Below are positions 1 through 6,313 of a stretch of 21,212 nucleotides of DNA, in pieces. Below the pieces are notes generated by a model. The model was not told the DNA's origin. It searched no databases and saw only the letters and a list, made by a program, of their open reading frames with translations. The stretch is from a virus. Location of the stretch: positions 1 to 21,212 of IMG/VR virus record IMGVR_UViG_3300024518_001159; one strand, given 5' to 3'. How positions within the stretch are numbered: the stretch's first letter is position 1; every line of letters begins with the position of its first letter. The translations under genes were made by a program, and so were the position numbers.

Positions 1-744
1 GGTAACATAGGATTTAATGGTGAAGATGATGTAGGGGGAGAACGCACTTATGCCAAAATATCTGCAATAGCAAAAGATGTAACAAGCGGAACAAATGATG
101 GTGCTTTACAGTTCAAAACAATGGTTGCAGGAACTCAAGAAATCGTGTTAGAAATAGAAGATGGTGTCACAATCAATGAAGCATACACTCTCCCAACTGC
201 CGTCACTGGAACAACGGGCCATGTCCTAACTGCTAACACAAATGGGACTACCTCTTGGGCAGCAGTAGGTCAAGAAACTATTACAGATGTAACAATAGGT
301 TCAGGAACTAGTGGAACAACATCAGGAATATATTTCGGTGCTAACAATGAAGCAGGTGTAGTTGCAGGTGAAGTTAGTAGTCAATCAGTAGCAAGTAATG
401 GTTATATTGAACTAATGAATTGTGATTTAGATACTGAAGACGGGACAAGCGGATTACAAACCATTGAATTAACTGTTCAAATTCAAGATGAAACAAATAA
501 CAATGTAGAGTCTTTCAAGGCATTAGTTCAGGGAATAGAAAAATCAGTATTAGGAACTACTACTCGTGAAGTTAACTACACAGAATGGGCTGTAATTTAC
601 ACTCCAACAAATAGAATAGGACAGTTAGAGGCTGATTACGATTCAACAGATGATACTATTAGAATTAGATACAAACATACTCAAAGTAGCACCGCTACTT
701 TAACCGCTACATTTTATGCGGTAACAATGCAAAATAACACATGA
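1..744 (+). CDS. Tail fibre-like structural protein, 5' truncated
   Basis: The frame is open from base 1 to the TGA at 742-744, so the first ATG at 121 is internal and the gene begins outside the window. About 247 residues are visible. The first half contains a segment of the type INEAYTLPTA...GHVLTANTNGTTSWA, a pattern I associate with repetitive virion fibre proteins of marine tailed viruses. The second half is rich in T, S, N and beta-prone residues and has no cysteine-based or catalytic motif, apart from one Cys near NCDLDTEDG. It is followed directly by another beta-rich gene and a tail-chaperone-like gene, which supports a tail-fibre or host-recognition role. The precise protein is not recognised. 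It could also be a baseplate or capsid decoration protein. Confidence 0.6.
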   Translation, partial: GNIGFNGEDDVGGERTYAKISAIAKDVTSGTNDGALQFKTMVAGTQEIVLEIEDGVTINEAYTLPTAVTGTTGHVLTANTNGTTSWAAVGQETITDVTIGSGTSGTTSGIYFGANNEAGVVAGEVSSQSVASNGYIELMNCDLDTEDGTSGLQTIELTVQIQDETNNNVESFKALVQGIEKSVLGTTTREVNYTEWAVIYTPTNRIGQLEADYDSTDDTIRIRYKHTQSSTATLTATFYAVTMQNNT

Positions 745-754
745 GGTGAATAAT

Positions 755-1507
755 ATGGGTAGGCAACCGTTTAGAAGAAGTAAGAGTGATGGAACATTAG
801 ATGATGGAACAGGGGGCGGTGGTAATACAAGTGGAATGCCGATTGTTGGCGACCAAACTAATAACTACACTAATTTTTACATTATGAGTAATAGTTGGGG
901 AACATCTAATACTGCTAAAGATTTTGATGCTGAGTTTTTTGGAAGTGGATATGGATTTTACTATATGTGGATAATCCCAAAGACAGGAACTTTGACAGGA
1001 CTTTATGCCGCTATTTCATTGGCAAATACTTTAACCAATGCTGTTCTTAGAGGCGGATTATATGACATAGATGCTAATGGTGAATGTAACGAATTACAGT
1101 ATTATGTGGACATAGATTTATCCGCCTGTTCAAGTGCGGCTTTGTTTGGTAGCACTTCTTGGAAAGATGCAGATGGGAGTAGCATTAGTGCGCCAACAGT
1201 TACAAGAGGCGAACAATATATGGTAGGTTGGGTTCAAACAAATTCAACTGCTAATAGCAATAAACCAAAAATATGGCACAATTATTGTCCACACCCAACA
1301 GGTCAAATAGGAATGGGTCAAATGAATTCTTGGGGCAATCCATCCACTTTCAATAGGGTTACGGTTTCAAGTTGGAGTTATACATTACCAAAATCATTTG
1401 GAGCATCAGATAATACAACCACAGGTGTATGCAATAAATTATGGATGGGAACTTCAATAACTTCTAAGAATTATGTTCCAAAATTATGTGCTAAAATCAC
1501 GGAGTGA
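755..1507 (+). CDS. Putative tail tip / receptor-binding protein, beta-rich
   Basis: Start chosen at the ATG at 755, five to six bases after GAGGTG. That ribosome site overlaps the stop of the preceding gene, and an upstream in-frame GTG at 746 lies inside it. The 250-residue product starts with a short basic segment (MGRQPFRRSKSDGT) and a glycine-rich linker. A beta-rich domain follows, with many aromatic, N, S and T residues, for example GLYAAISLANTLTNA and RGEQYMVGWVQTNS. No signal peptide or membrane segment is seen. This composition and the position in a tail operon resemble virion proteins that contact the host surface. No family is recognised with certainty, and the function is inferred from context. 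Confidence 0.5.
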   Translation: MGRQPFRRSKSDGTLDDGTGGGGNTSGMPIVGDQTNNYTNFYIMSNSWGTSNTAKDFDAEFFGSGYGFYYMWIIPKTGTLTGLYAAISLANTLTNAVLRGGLYDIDANGECNELQYYVDIDLSACSSAALFGSTSWKDADGSSISAPTVTRGEQYMVGWVQTNSTANSNKPKIWHNYCPHPTGQIGMGQMNSWGNPSTFNRVTVSSWSYTLPKSFGASDNTTTGVCNKLWMGTSITSKNYVPKLCAKITE

Positions 1508-1511
1508 TAAA

Positions 1512-1802
1512 ATGTGGAAACTAATAGAAATTGATGAAGATGGGAACATAACAGAAGAAACAAGGAATGCATCTTGGGAAGAAATACGAGATATGAGAAA
1601 TGGTTTGTTAGATTACACAGACCAATATATGTGGTCTGATAGGTTTGATTTACTTACTGAAACGCAAAAGACAGAACTACTTACATATAGACAAGAATTG
1701 CGTGAATTACCCGTAACAGGTTTTGATGCAGAAGATACAGAAACAGAAGGAGCAAACAATACTTTACTTAATTTACCAATCCAACCTGATTGGATGAACT
1801 AA
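1512..1802 (+). CDS. Tail assembly chaperone-like protein
   Basis: The 96-residue product is read from the ATG at 1512, four bases after the previous stop. The GGAGTGAT ribosome site overlaps that previous stop. It begins MWKLIEIDEDGNI. The C-terminal half has the layout of the phage tail assembly chaperone family (Phage_tail_APC type): an RNGLL...YMWSDRF segment, then LTYRQELRELP, then a proline-rich end LNLPIQPDW. In that family the equivalents are 'R..LL..sDWt', 'YRqaLRdLP' and a terminal 'wP..P'. The match is by eye but several spaced elements agree. Such proteins help tail or tail-fibre assembly, which fits the upstream fibre-like genes. Confidence 0.65.
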   Translation: MWKLIEIDEDGNITEETRNASWEEIRDMRNGLLDYTDQYMWSDRFDLLTETQKTELLTYRQELRELPVTGFDAEDTETEGANNTLLNLPIQPDWMN

Positions 1803-1815
1803 ACGAGATGATAAA

Positions 1816-2115
1816 ATGGCGTTAGAACTAGATTATGAATATGAAGAAATAGGGGTAACTATGCCCGATGTATATGCAAAGATTGCGAGAGCATCTTTTA
1901 GCAATATGGAAAACGATGATGGCGTAAATGTAGAATACATGGTTAAACTCTACAAGAACGAAGAAGCGAAAGAAGCAGGGGAACATCCCTTTGGTGGAAA
2001 AGGCTTCTCAACAACTTTAAACATTGGTAATGCTAAGACACAGTATAATTTACTGAAACAATGTTACCTTCACTTAAAGGAACAAGACGGATTTACTGAT
2101 GCAATAGATAGTTAA
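1816..2115 (+). CDS. Small protein, paralogue of the facing gene at 2376-2678
   Basis: A 99-residue acidic protein starting MALELDYEYEE, preceded by a GAGATGAT ribosome site six or so bases upstream. I do not recognise a family. The C-terminus reads NLLKQCYLHLKEQDGF and closely resembles NIWKQCYMHLKKQKEF at the same position in the 100-residue protein encoded convergently at 2376-2678. Both proteins start MAL, have nearly equal length and end with an acidic tail (AIDS, YVDV). This is the last gene of the + strand tail operon. It could be a virion component or a small accessory protein. Its job cannot be read from the sequence. Confidence 0.75.
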   Translation: MALELDYEYEEIGVTMPDVYAKIARASFSNMENDDGVNVEYMVKLYKNEEAKEAGEHPFGGKGFSTTLNIGNAKTQYNLLKQCYLHLKEQDGFTDAIDS

Positions 2116-2159
2116 TATTATTTACTTGCACTAATAAAAATTCAAAAAAATATCTATCA

Positions 2160-2173
2160 TTTTGAGTTTTTTT
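2160..2173 (+). terminator. T-rich terminator of the tail operon
   Basis: TTTTGAGTTTTTTT lies 45 bases after the stop of the last + strand gene. In Euryarchaeota transcription can stop at U-rich tracts without a strong hairpin, so a run of seven T just past an operon end is a credible terminator. No stable hairpin immediately precedes it. Confidence 0.5.
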
Positions 2174-2266
2174 AGCCCCCTAAAACGAACCTAAACAGGC
2201 CCAATATCCACCTCTATGTGGGATATGCGGCACAAGTATAGGCCCAAACTAGGACATCTAAGGGGT
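2174..2266. other. Structured non-coding element with nested pairing and direct repeats
   Basis: This GC-richer block lies between convergent genes and has no ORF of note. ATATCCAC (2204-2211) and GTGGGATAT (2218-2226) form a hairpin with a six-base loop and one bulged G. The direct repeat AGGCCCAA occurs on each side of the hairpin (2197-2204 and 2240-2247). CCCCT (2177-2181) can pair with AGGGG (2261-2265) and close the whole element. It could be a small RNA, an origin or recombination site, or a replication or packaging signal. None of these can be proven from sequence alone. Confidence 0.4.
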
Positions 2267-2297
2267 AGTTAGTAAAACGCCGGAGAACAGCATTTCA

Positions 2298-2340
2298 TTG
2301 GATTAACTTATTAGTCTTTTGGGCTAACATTTCAATCCAA
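2298..2340. repeat. Two-stage inverted repeat between convergent genes
   Basis: TTGGATT (2298-2304) is the exact reverse complement of AATCCAA (2334-2340). Inside it, TTAGTC (2311-2316) pairs with GGGCTAA-side bases (2322-2327), including one G-T pair, around a TTTTG loop. The two stems are separated by a symmetrical six-by-six internal loop. It could act as an RNA hairpin on either transcript, for example in 3'-end formation, or as a protein-binding palindrome. Confidence 0.45.
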
Positions 2341-2346
2341 AACTTG

Positions 2347-2370
2347 AGGGTATTTGAACCCTGCAAATAC
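2347..2370 (-). terminator. Overlapping alternative hairpins after the gene at 2376-2678
   Basis: AGGGT (2347-2351) and ACCCT (2358-2362) form a perfect stem with a six-base loop. GTATTTG (2350-2356) and CAAATAC (2364-2370) form an overlapping perfect seven-base stem, so only one can exist at a time. They sit just past the TAA of the - strand gene and could stabilise or define its 3' end. There is no T-run directly after them on the - strand. Confidence 0.35.
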
Positions 2371-2375
2371 GAGAA

Positions 2376-2678
2376 TTAAACATCAACATAATGTTCAAAC
2401 TCTTTTTGTTTTTTCAGGTGCATATAGCATTGCTTCCAAATATTATGGTGATTCTTTTTAGGATTAACATTTAACTCAAAGAAATAGTTGAATCCTTCTA
2501 TAGGATTCTTTTCTTCTTTGTAAGTATCTTCACTTAACCAAACTAAACCGCCATAGATTACTCTATAAACAGTTCCATCTTCTTTCTTTTCTTTTTGAAG
2601 TGCTATTTCTTTTATTACTACATGGGCATCCAATGCAAGAAGACCCATCCCTGTTGCTACATTTACTTTTAACGCCAT
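2376..2678 (-). CDS. Small protein, paralogue of the gene at 1816-2115
   Basis: A 100-residue protein beginning MALKVNVATG, with a clear GGTGAT ribosome site three bases before the ATG. Its C-terminus, NIWKQCYMHLKKQKEF, is clearly related to the C-terminus of the facing + strand gene. The middle is mixed charged and aromatic (GGLVWLSEDTYKEEKNP) with no motif I can name. Unlike every gene upstream of it on this strand, it is separated from the - operon by about 90 bases containing a poly-T run. It may therefore be a separate transcription unit. The duplication, followed by opposite orientation, suggests a role tied to this junction or separate timing of expression, but that is speculation. Confidence 0.75.
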   Translation of the reverse strand: MALKVNVATGMGLLALDAHVVIKEIALQKEKKEDGTVYRVIYGGLVWLSEDTYKEEKNPIEGFNYFFELNVNPKKNHHNIWKQCYMHLKKQKEFEHYVDV

Positions 2679-2703
2679 TTAATCACCTTTTGTTACAATT
2701 AAT

Positions 2704-2716
2704 CGAATTTCATTCG
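2704..2716. promoter_or_regulatory. Short palindrome upstream of the gene at 2376-2678
   Basis: CGAAT-TTC-ATTCG is a perfect five-base inverted repeat with a three-base centre. It lies about 25 bases upstream of the start codon at 2678 and downstream of the presumed operon terminator. It could be an operator or a leader-RNA hairpin for this separately spaced gene. No convincing TATA box was found beside it. Confidence 0.3.
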
Positions 2717-2739
2717 TTTTTTTGACATTTCAAAATCCT

Positions 2740-2747
2740 AAAAAAAA
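2740..2747 (-). terminator. Poly-T terminator of the long - strand operon
   Basis: The - strand carries a run of eight T (A8 on the + strand), 22 bases after the stop of the zinc-ribbon gene. It comes in the first sizeable gap after about 18 kb of nearly continuous - strand genes. A U-rich run is the usual euryarchaeal termination signal. Confidence 0.45.
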
Positions 2748-2769
2748 TCTACCCTATAGCCAAAACACA

Positions 2770-2913
2770 CTAATCAGCGTGTTCTGACCATAAGGCTTTA
2801 CATTCCCTACATTCCCAAATTTTCAATGTTTGAGGTGAACCGATATAAACTCCATGTATTCTTTTTGGAATTGTATGTTCGCCACATAAAAAACATTGTT
2901 CACGAAGGGCCAT
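2770..2913 (-). CDS. 47-residue zinc-ribbon protein
   Basis: This gene is too short for usual ORF cut-offs. It reads from the ATG at 2911-2913 to TAG at 2770-2772. Two CxxC knuckles, CFLC (residues 7-10) and CREC (residues 35-38), are separated by 24 residues, the layout of a small zinc ribbon. The spacer includes HGVYIGSPQTLKIWE, as expected for a beta hairpin. It overlaps the 3' end of the small membrane-protein gene by 14 bases, and GAGG in that gene can serve as ribosome site. Such mini zinc ribbons are common in archaea and their viruses, often as nucleic-acid-binding or accessory proteins. The target is unknown. Confidence 0.7.
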   Translation of the reverse strand: MALREQCFLCGEHTIPKRIHGVYIGSPQTLKIWECRECKALWSEHAD

Positions 2914-3055
2914 TTCTTTGTTCCTCATCTATCAATTTTTGCATATATTCTTCAATAGAACTCTCACTATACTTGGAATTTCCGAATGCTGCGAAAAACA
3001 ACAAGGAAATTACAAGAATAAAGAGAATCCACATAATTATCTCCATAGTATCCAT
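2900..3055 (-). CDS. 51-residue single-pass membrane protein
   Basis: The reading frame runs from the ATG at 3053-3055 to TGA at 2900-2902. The ribosome site GGAGTGGT lies in the last codons of the preceding exonuclease gene. Residues 5-24 (EIIMWILFILVISLLFFAAF) form one strongly hydrophobic helix. A short polar, acidic C-terminal tail follows (SIEEYMQKLIDEEQ). With no charged residues beyond MDTME before the helix, an N-out/C-in or N-in/C-out topology cannot be decided. It may be a small virally encoded membrane or lysis-associated protein, but nothing identifies the role. It overlaps the zinc-ribbon gene by 14 bases. Confidence 0.6.
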   Translation of the reverse strand: MDTMEIIMWILFILVISLLFFAAFGNSKYSESSIEEYMQKLIDEEQRNGPS

Positions 3056-3058
3056 TTT

Positions 3059-3652
3059 TTACCACTCCACTTTCAAATCTAACACTTCTTCTTCTTTAAT
3101 TGATAATCCTTTAACAATACCGTTTTCTTGTCCATGTTTCCATAAATCATATACTAATTGACAATCCTTTAAACAATACTCAGCAACTTCACTATACCCA
3201 CCTGCTTTCCATACTTTAGGGGCATCTTCACTATTCATTAGTTTATCTGAACCTAGCGTGTTAGATACTAGATTAGATAGGCTATACCTTTCACCATGTT
3301 CTTTACTTAAGTAATGGCTAGTGTCAACATAAGACTTATCATCTAAGTATTTTTTTATACAATAAATATCTAATGCATTTTTTAATACAGGTAAATCAAA
3401 ACCCACAATGTTGTGTCCTAATAATATTCCGCCTTCTTCTTTATGATTATCTAAATCATATTTTAATTCTGATATTGGCTTGACTTTAACATTAGATTTC
3501 TTTAAATCATCTACTGCTTTATCAATATATATTGTGCCTTTATCTCCATCCCAAGTGCATACAGTTGAAACTTTAAACATATGGGTATTACCCCATCCAC
3601 CAATTTCATGTGAATAATTTTTGGTTTCTAAATCTATTGCTAATACGCTCAT
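3059..3652 (-). CDS. DEDDy-type 3'-5' exonuclease
   Basis: The 197-residue protein has all three exonuclease motifs of the DnaQ-like RNase H fold: ExoI AIDLE (D7, E9), ExoII GHNIVGFD (N81, D86) and ExoIII YCLKD (Y159, D163). The YxxxD form of motif III makes it the DEDDy subtype, which removes nucleotides from 3' ends using two metal ions. It resembles the stand-alone PolB-exonuclease-like proteins of viruses. I chose the ATG at 3652 because GGTGA lies seven bases upstream; an earlier in-frame GTG at 3661 lies within that site. PolB in this window has its own intact exonuclease motifs, so this enzyme probably serves recombination, end trimming or DNA recycling. Confidence 0.88.
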   Translation of the reverse strand: MSVLAIDLETKNYSHEIGGWGNTHMFKVSTVCTWDGDKGTIYIDKAVDDLKKSNVKVKPISELKYDLDNHKEEGGILLGHNIVGFDLPVLKNALDIYCIKKYLDDKSYVDTSHYLSKEHGERYSLSNLVSNTLGSDKLMNSEDAPKVWKAGGYSEVAEYCLKDCQLVYDLWKHGQENGIVKGLSIKEEEVLDLKVEW

Positions 3653-3664
3653 TTCATTCACCGC

Positions 3665-3907
3665 TTAATCTACAATATCTTTCATATCTGACCATAACTC
3701 AGATAGCATACTTTTTTCTGCTGCTTCTGGGTCTGGGGTCACTGATGTAATGTTTCTGACTATCCAAATGCATAGATTTAGATTTCCTATATTAATTACA
3801 CCACGCATATTCCAGCCTTCTTTACCTTTAGTGTTTAAGGCCTCAGTAATTACTTTAGGCCCGTCAGTGACTTTAAAAATCATAAAGTCAGTTTCATATT
3901 TATCCAT
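3665..3907 (-). CDS. Small DUF4177-like protein
   Basis: The 80-residue product starts at the ATG at 3907, preceded by GAGTGAT. It reads MDKYETDFMIFKV...ALNTKGKEGWNMRGV, followed by a strand (LNLCIWIVRN) and an acidic helix. The pattern 'YE...k......LN..GkeGW' is that of the DUF4177 family, small proteins of unknown function frequent in bacteria and viruses. The match is by eye and rests mainly on LNxxGxEGW. It sits between the exonuclease and another small unknown gene with no gap of more than 12 bases, so it belongs to the same transcript. Confidence 0.55.
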   Translation of the reverse strand: MDKYETDFMIFKVTDGPKVITEALNTKGKEGWNMRGVINIGNLNLCIWIVRNITSVTPDPEAAEKSMLSELWSDMKDIVD

Positions 3908-3911
3908 ATTA

Positions 3912-4202
3912 TCACTCACAGTCACAATAATCGGTATTACAATGGTTTGTAATTATCTTCACTGAAGCATAAACATCATCATGATGCTTAGCCTTTTTAG
4001 CCTTTAATACCATACTATTAATAACTTTCCTTTCCTCGTTTGCGATTGTGTGGAATGTTCCAAATAATATGTGCTGATGGTTATTATTCTTACCTTTAAT
4101 TAAGGCTAAGAACTCATCAAGTTCCCACCATGACCTTCTTAGGAAATAGTATAGTTCTAAGTCTTCATATTCCATTGATTTAACTTCTTCTGTTGTTTTC
4201 AT
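3912..4202 (-). CDS. Hypothetical protein, 96 residues
   Basis: The start ATG overlaps the stop of the helicase gene (ATGA), and GAGG lies upstream, so its translation is coupled to the helicase. The predicted product is mainly helical, with an aromatic cluster (ELYYFLRRSWWELDEFLALIKG), a His-rich stretch (NNNHQHILFGTFH) and a Cys/His-rich tail (HCNTDYCDCE). The C-terminal Cys and His residues could bind a metal, although spacing does not match a known finger. No family recognised. Confidence 0.7.
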   Translation of the reverse strand: MKTTEEVKSMEYEDLELYYFLRRSWWELDEFLALIKGKNNNHQHILFGTFHTIANEERKVINSMVLKAKKAKHHDDVYASVKIITNHCNTDYCDCE

Positions 4203-5629
4203 ATTTTAACCTCTTTTAATTTTACATATTTCTTCCGAGAAATTGTGTCCTCTTCAAAATTTACTCCGACTATATCCCACCAATTATACAGGGTTGATTG
4301 ACTCTTCTTTGTTATTTCCCTTACTCTAGTAATTAATCTTGCTTTATTAACCCAACCATCTTTATCTTTCAATTCAGTATATGCTTGCTTAAATGCTCCC
4401 ATATTGGCGTTATCTTGCGCGACTTGCTTTTCAACTCGGAGTGCGTCATCGAGCCAAGAGACAAGGCTCTTATAACAATGTCGAATGAGAGAAGAAGCCT
4501 GAGTAATATGTTTAGGAGTGCAAATAAATCTCTTGCTTTTATCTTCAATTCCGGGCGATTCTGCGATACAACATAGAACAGCCAATCTAATCATGTGATT
4601 GTTCAATCTGGTGATAAAATTTCCCGCGACTTCAAATACTTCCGGCCTACTGTGGCTGACATAATCTCGCATAGAATGATATTCCCTGACTAAAGCATCA
4701 TTAAAATCCTCACTATATTTAATGACCTTTTTAGGATTTTCTCCAACTTCTTCATACCTTTCATCTAATGTTTCATAGATTTTAATAAATGCATTTGCAT
4801 ATCTTGTAATGGGCATTTGTTGGTCTATCTCATGTCCTACTTCCATTAATAATGTTTCTCTTATTTCATCTTGAATTTCTTGAGGAACTTCATAAATATA
4901 AATTAACATTCTCTGTAAGACACCCTTTTCTGCAATAACAGTAGTTAATCCCTTTGGGATATATGAAGTAGCATATGGTGAACGGCGACAATCACAAATA
5001 ATAGGAGAATCACCATCCTTCAATTTCTTTTTAATAACATAGTTATTACCATGTAATGTATTCATTAATTTATTCAAATACACAATAACATTTTCTTTAT
5101 GTTGTGATTGCTTAAATACACCTGAATACTCAAACTCATCGAATACCATTAACCCGCTACCTTCTAATGCCCCTTTAGTTTGAACATCAACAAAAGTAGT
5201 CATAGGGTTTCCGTTTTCATCTTCTGTTACTTGCCGTTCTTGTTTCATAGAGCCAATTAAGGCTGCATCAGTGAAATCAGTAATATCAAATATATCATAT
5301 TCATACCCATACTTGGTATTCAATATCTCAAACACCTTTTCTGCAATTGGCCCATAGAAATTAAACAATTCAGTTTTACCTGTTCCTGAAGTTTGTAACC
5401 ACAATATAGGAACTCTAGTATCTTCTCTACCTTTACCTCTAACAATTATAACTTTGTCTTTTACTATCTGCCCCAACAAATTAAAAAATGTTAAGGTTAC
5501 TGGAACTTCATTATATTTAGACACATCTGTTCCATCTTTAATATATGCTCTAATTAAATTGGGTAATTGCATTTTATATTCTCCCGCCATTTCTGGGAAT
5601 TCTTCAAAGTATTCATCTATTGCTGCCAT
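4199..5629 (-). CDS. Putative replicative AAA+ helicase
   Basis: This 476-residue protein has a P-loop TSGTGKT (residues 80-86), in which Gln79 replaces the first Gly of a classical Walker A. Walker B is LMVFDE (D164, E165). A later segment, AEKGVLQRM (Arg240), could supply an arginine finger. The order of elements resembles DUF3987/primase-helicase ATPases and MCM/SF3-type AAA+ helicases. The last 60 residues (DGWVNKARLITRVREIT...) look like a winged helix. No other helicase is visible in this replication array, and it lies downstream of the primase and ERCC4 genes, so a role as replicative helicase is likely but inferred. The ribosome site GGTGATATAAATG overlaps the ERCC4 stop codon. Confidence 0.62.
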   Translation of the reverse strand: MAAIDEYFEEFPEMAGEYKMQLPNLIRAYIKDGTDVSKYNEVPVTLTFFNLLGQIVKDKVIIVRGKGREDTRVPILWLQTSGTGKTELFNFYGPIAEKVFEILNTKYGYEYDIFDITDFTDAALIGSMKQERQVTEDENGNPMTTFVDVQTKGALEGSGLMVFDEFEYSGVFKQSQHKENVIVYLNKLMNTLHGNNYVIKKKLKDGDSPIICDCRRSPYATSYIPKGLTTVIAEKGVLQRMLIYIYEVPQEIQDEIRETLLMEVGHEIDQQMPITRYANAFIKIYETLDERYEEVGENPKKVIKYSEDFNDALVREYHSMRDYVSHSRPEVFEVAGNFITRLNNHMIRLAVLCCIAESPGIEDKSKRFICTPKHITQASSLIRHCYKSLVSWLDDALRVEKQVAQDNANMGAFKQAYTELKDKDGWVNKARLITRVREITKKSQSTLYNWWDIVGVNFEEDTISRKKYVKLKEVKI

Positions 5630-6313
5630 TTATATCACCTGTTTTGATTCTGAATTTAATACATCTATTATTCTTTTTGCTAGAGTTACTCCAATTCCAT
5701 CTAACTTAGACAGTTCAGTTGAAGTTGCCTCACCAATTTCCATAATAGAACCAAACTCCTTAATTAAGGACTTTGCTTTTTTCTCACTTATTCCTTTAAT
5801 AGTCATTAACACATCTACTCTTAAATCAGTTGTGCTTATTTTCTTTTGTTTTATTAGCCTCGGATTATAAACTGCTCTATCCATAGGTTTCATTTTTGCT
5901 ACAGCACTGACTACCTTTGCTGCCTTTTTTGCGTCATCTGTTAATATTACTTTACAATCAGTATCTAATATAATTTTTCCAATTGCAGATAAATACCGAT
6001 TGTGTAAATGAGCATATCCCCATGATGGGTTTACTCTGCTTCTAAATTCTGCAATAGCATCTTCCATTGACCCATACAAAATTACACTATGGTTATCGAA
6101 GTTTCTATCCATATTATCTATTTGTTGCCAAATTCTTTTATTCATTACTGACTGTAAGAAATCAAAACTAGACTTTGCTTCAAAACAAACATCACCAATA
6201 ATGTAGTCGCCAACATTTAACCATTCTTTTGTTGTTGGAACGCCTATTCTATCACATTCCTGTATGATTCTATTTGCTAATTCTGAATTCTCTCTACTAT
6301 CAATTACTAACAT
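5630..6313 (-). CDS. ERCC4 (XPF-type) nuclease with helix-hairpin-helix domain
   Basis: The ATG at 6313 follows GGAGG by about seven bases and overlaps the primase end by 14 bases; 227 residues result. The N-terminal ERCC4 domain shows DSRE (D5, R7, E8), GDYII, and EAKSSFD (E45, K47, D51) in place of the usual ERKxxxD, so only the Arg is altered. Residues about 165-227 contain two helix-hairpin-helix units (TIKGISEKKAKSLIKEFGS and KLDGIGVTLAKRI). XPF/Mus81-type enzymes cut branched DNA 5' of a double-strand/single-strand junction, usually as dimers through the HhH domains. In this setting it would resolve forks or recombination intermediates of viral DNA. The lack of a helicase domain resembles short euryarchaeal/crenarchaeal XPF. 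Confidence 0.88.
   Translation of the reverse strand: MLVIDSRENSELANRIIQECDRIGVPTTKEWLNVGDYIIGDVCFEAKSSFDFLQSVMNKRIWQQIDNMDRNFDNHSVILYGSMEDAIAEFRSRVNPSWGYAHLHNRYLSAIGKIILDTDCKVILTDDAKKAAKVVSAVAKMKPMDRAVYNPRLIKQKKISTTDLRVDVLMTIKGISEKKAKSLIKEFGSIMEIGEATSTELSKLDGIGVTLAKRIIDVLNSESKQVI

Noticed and set aside
2341-2370. tRNA T-arm-like sequence (AGGGTTCAAATACCCT on the - strand)
   Set aside because: The loop is one base off the canonical T-arm, and no matching acceptor, D-arm or anticodon arm exists around it. Upstream - strand sequence is the coding end of a gene. It is better explained as a hairpin.
2826-3161. + strand ORF of 111 residues
   Set aside because: It is antisense to the exonuclease end and to the two small - strand genes, has no ribosome site, and has no recognisable domain.
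4385-4576. + strand ORF and similar + strand ORFs at 5454, 11623, 12642, 14443, 15121 and 20188
   Set aside because: All are opposite strongly supported - strand genes, without ribosome sites or recognisable domains, and arise from the open antisense frames of AT-rich coding DNA.
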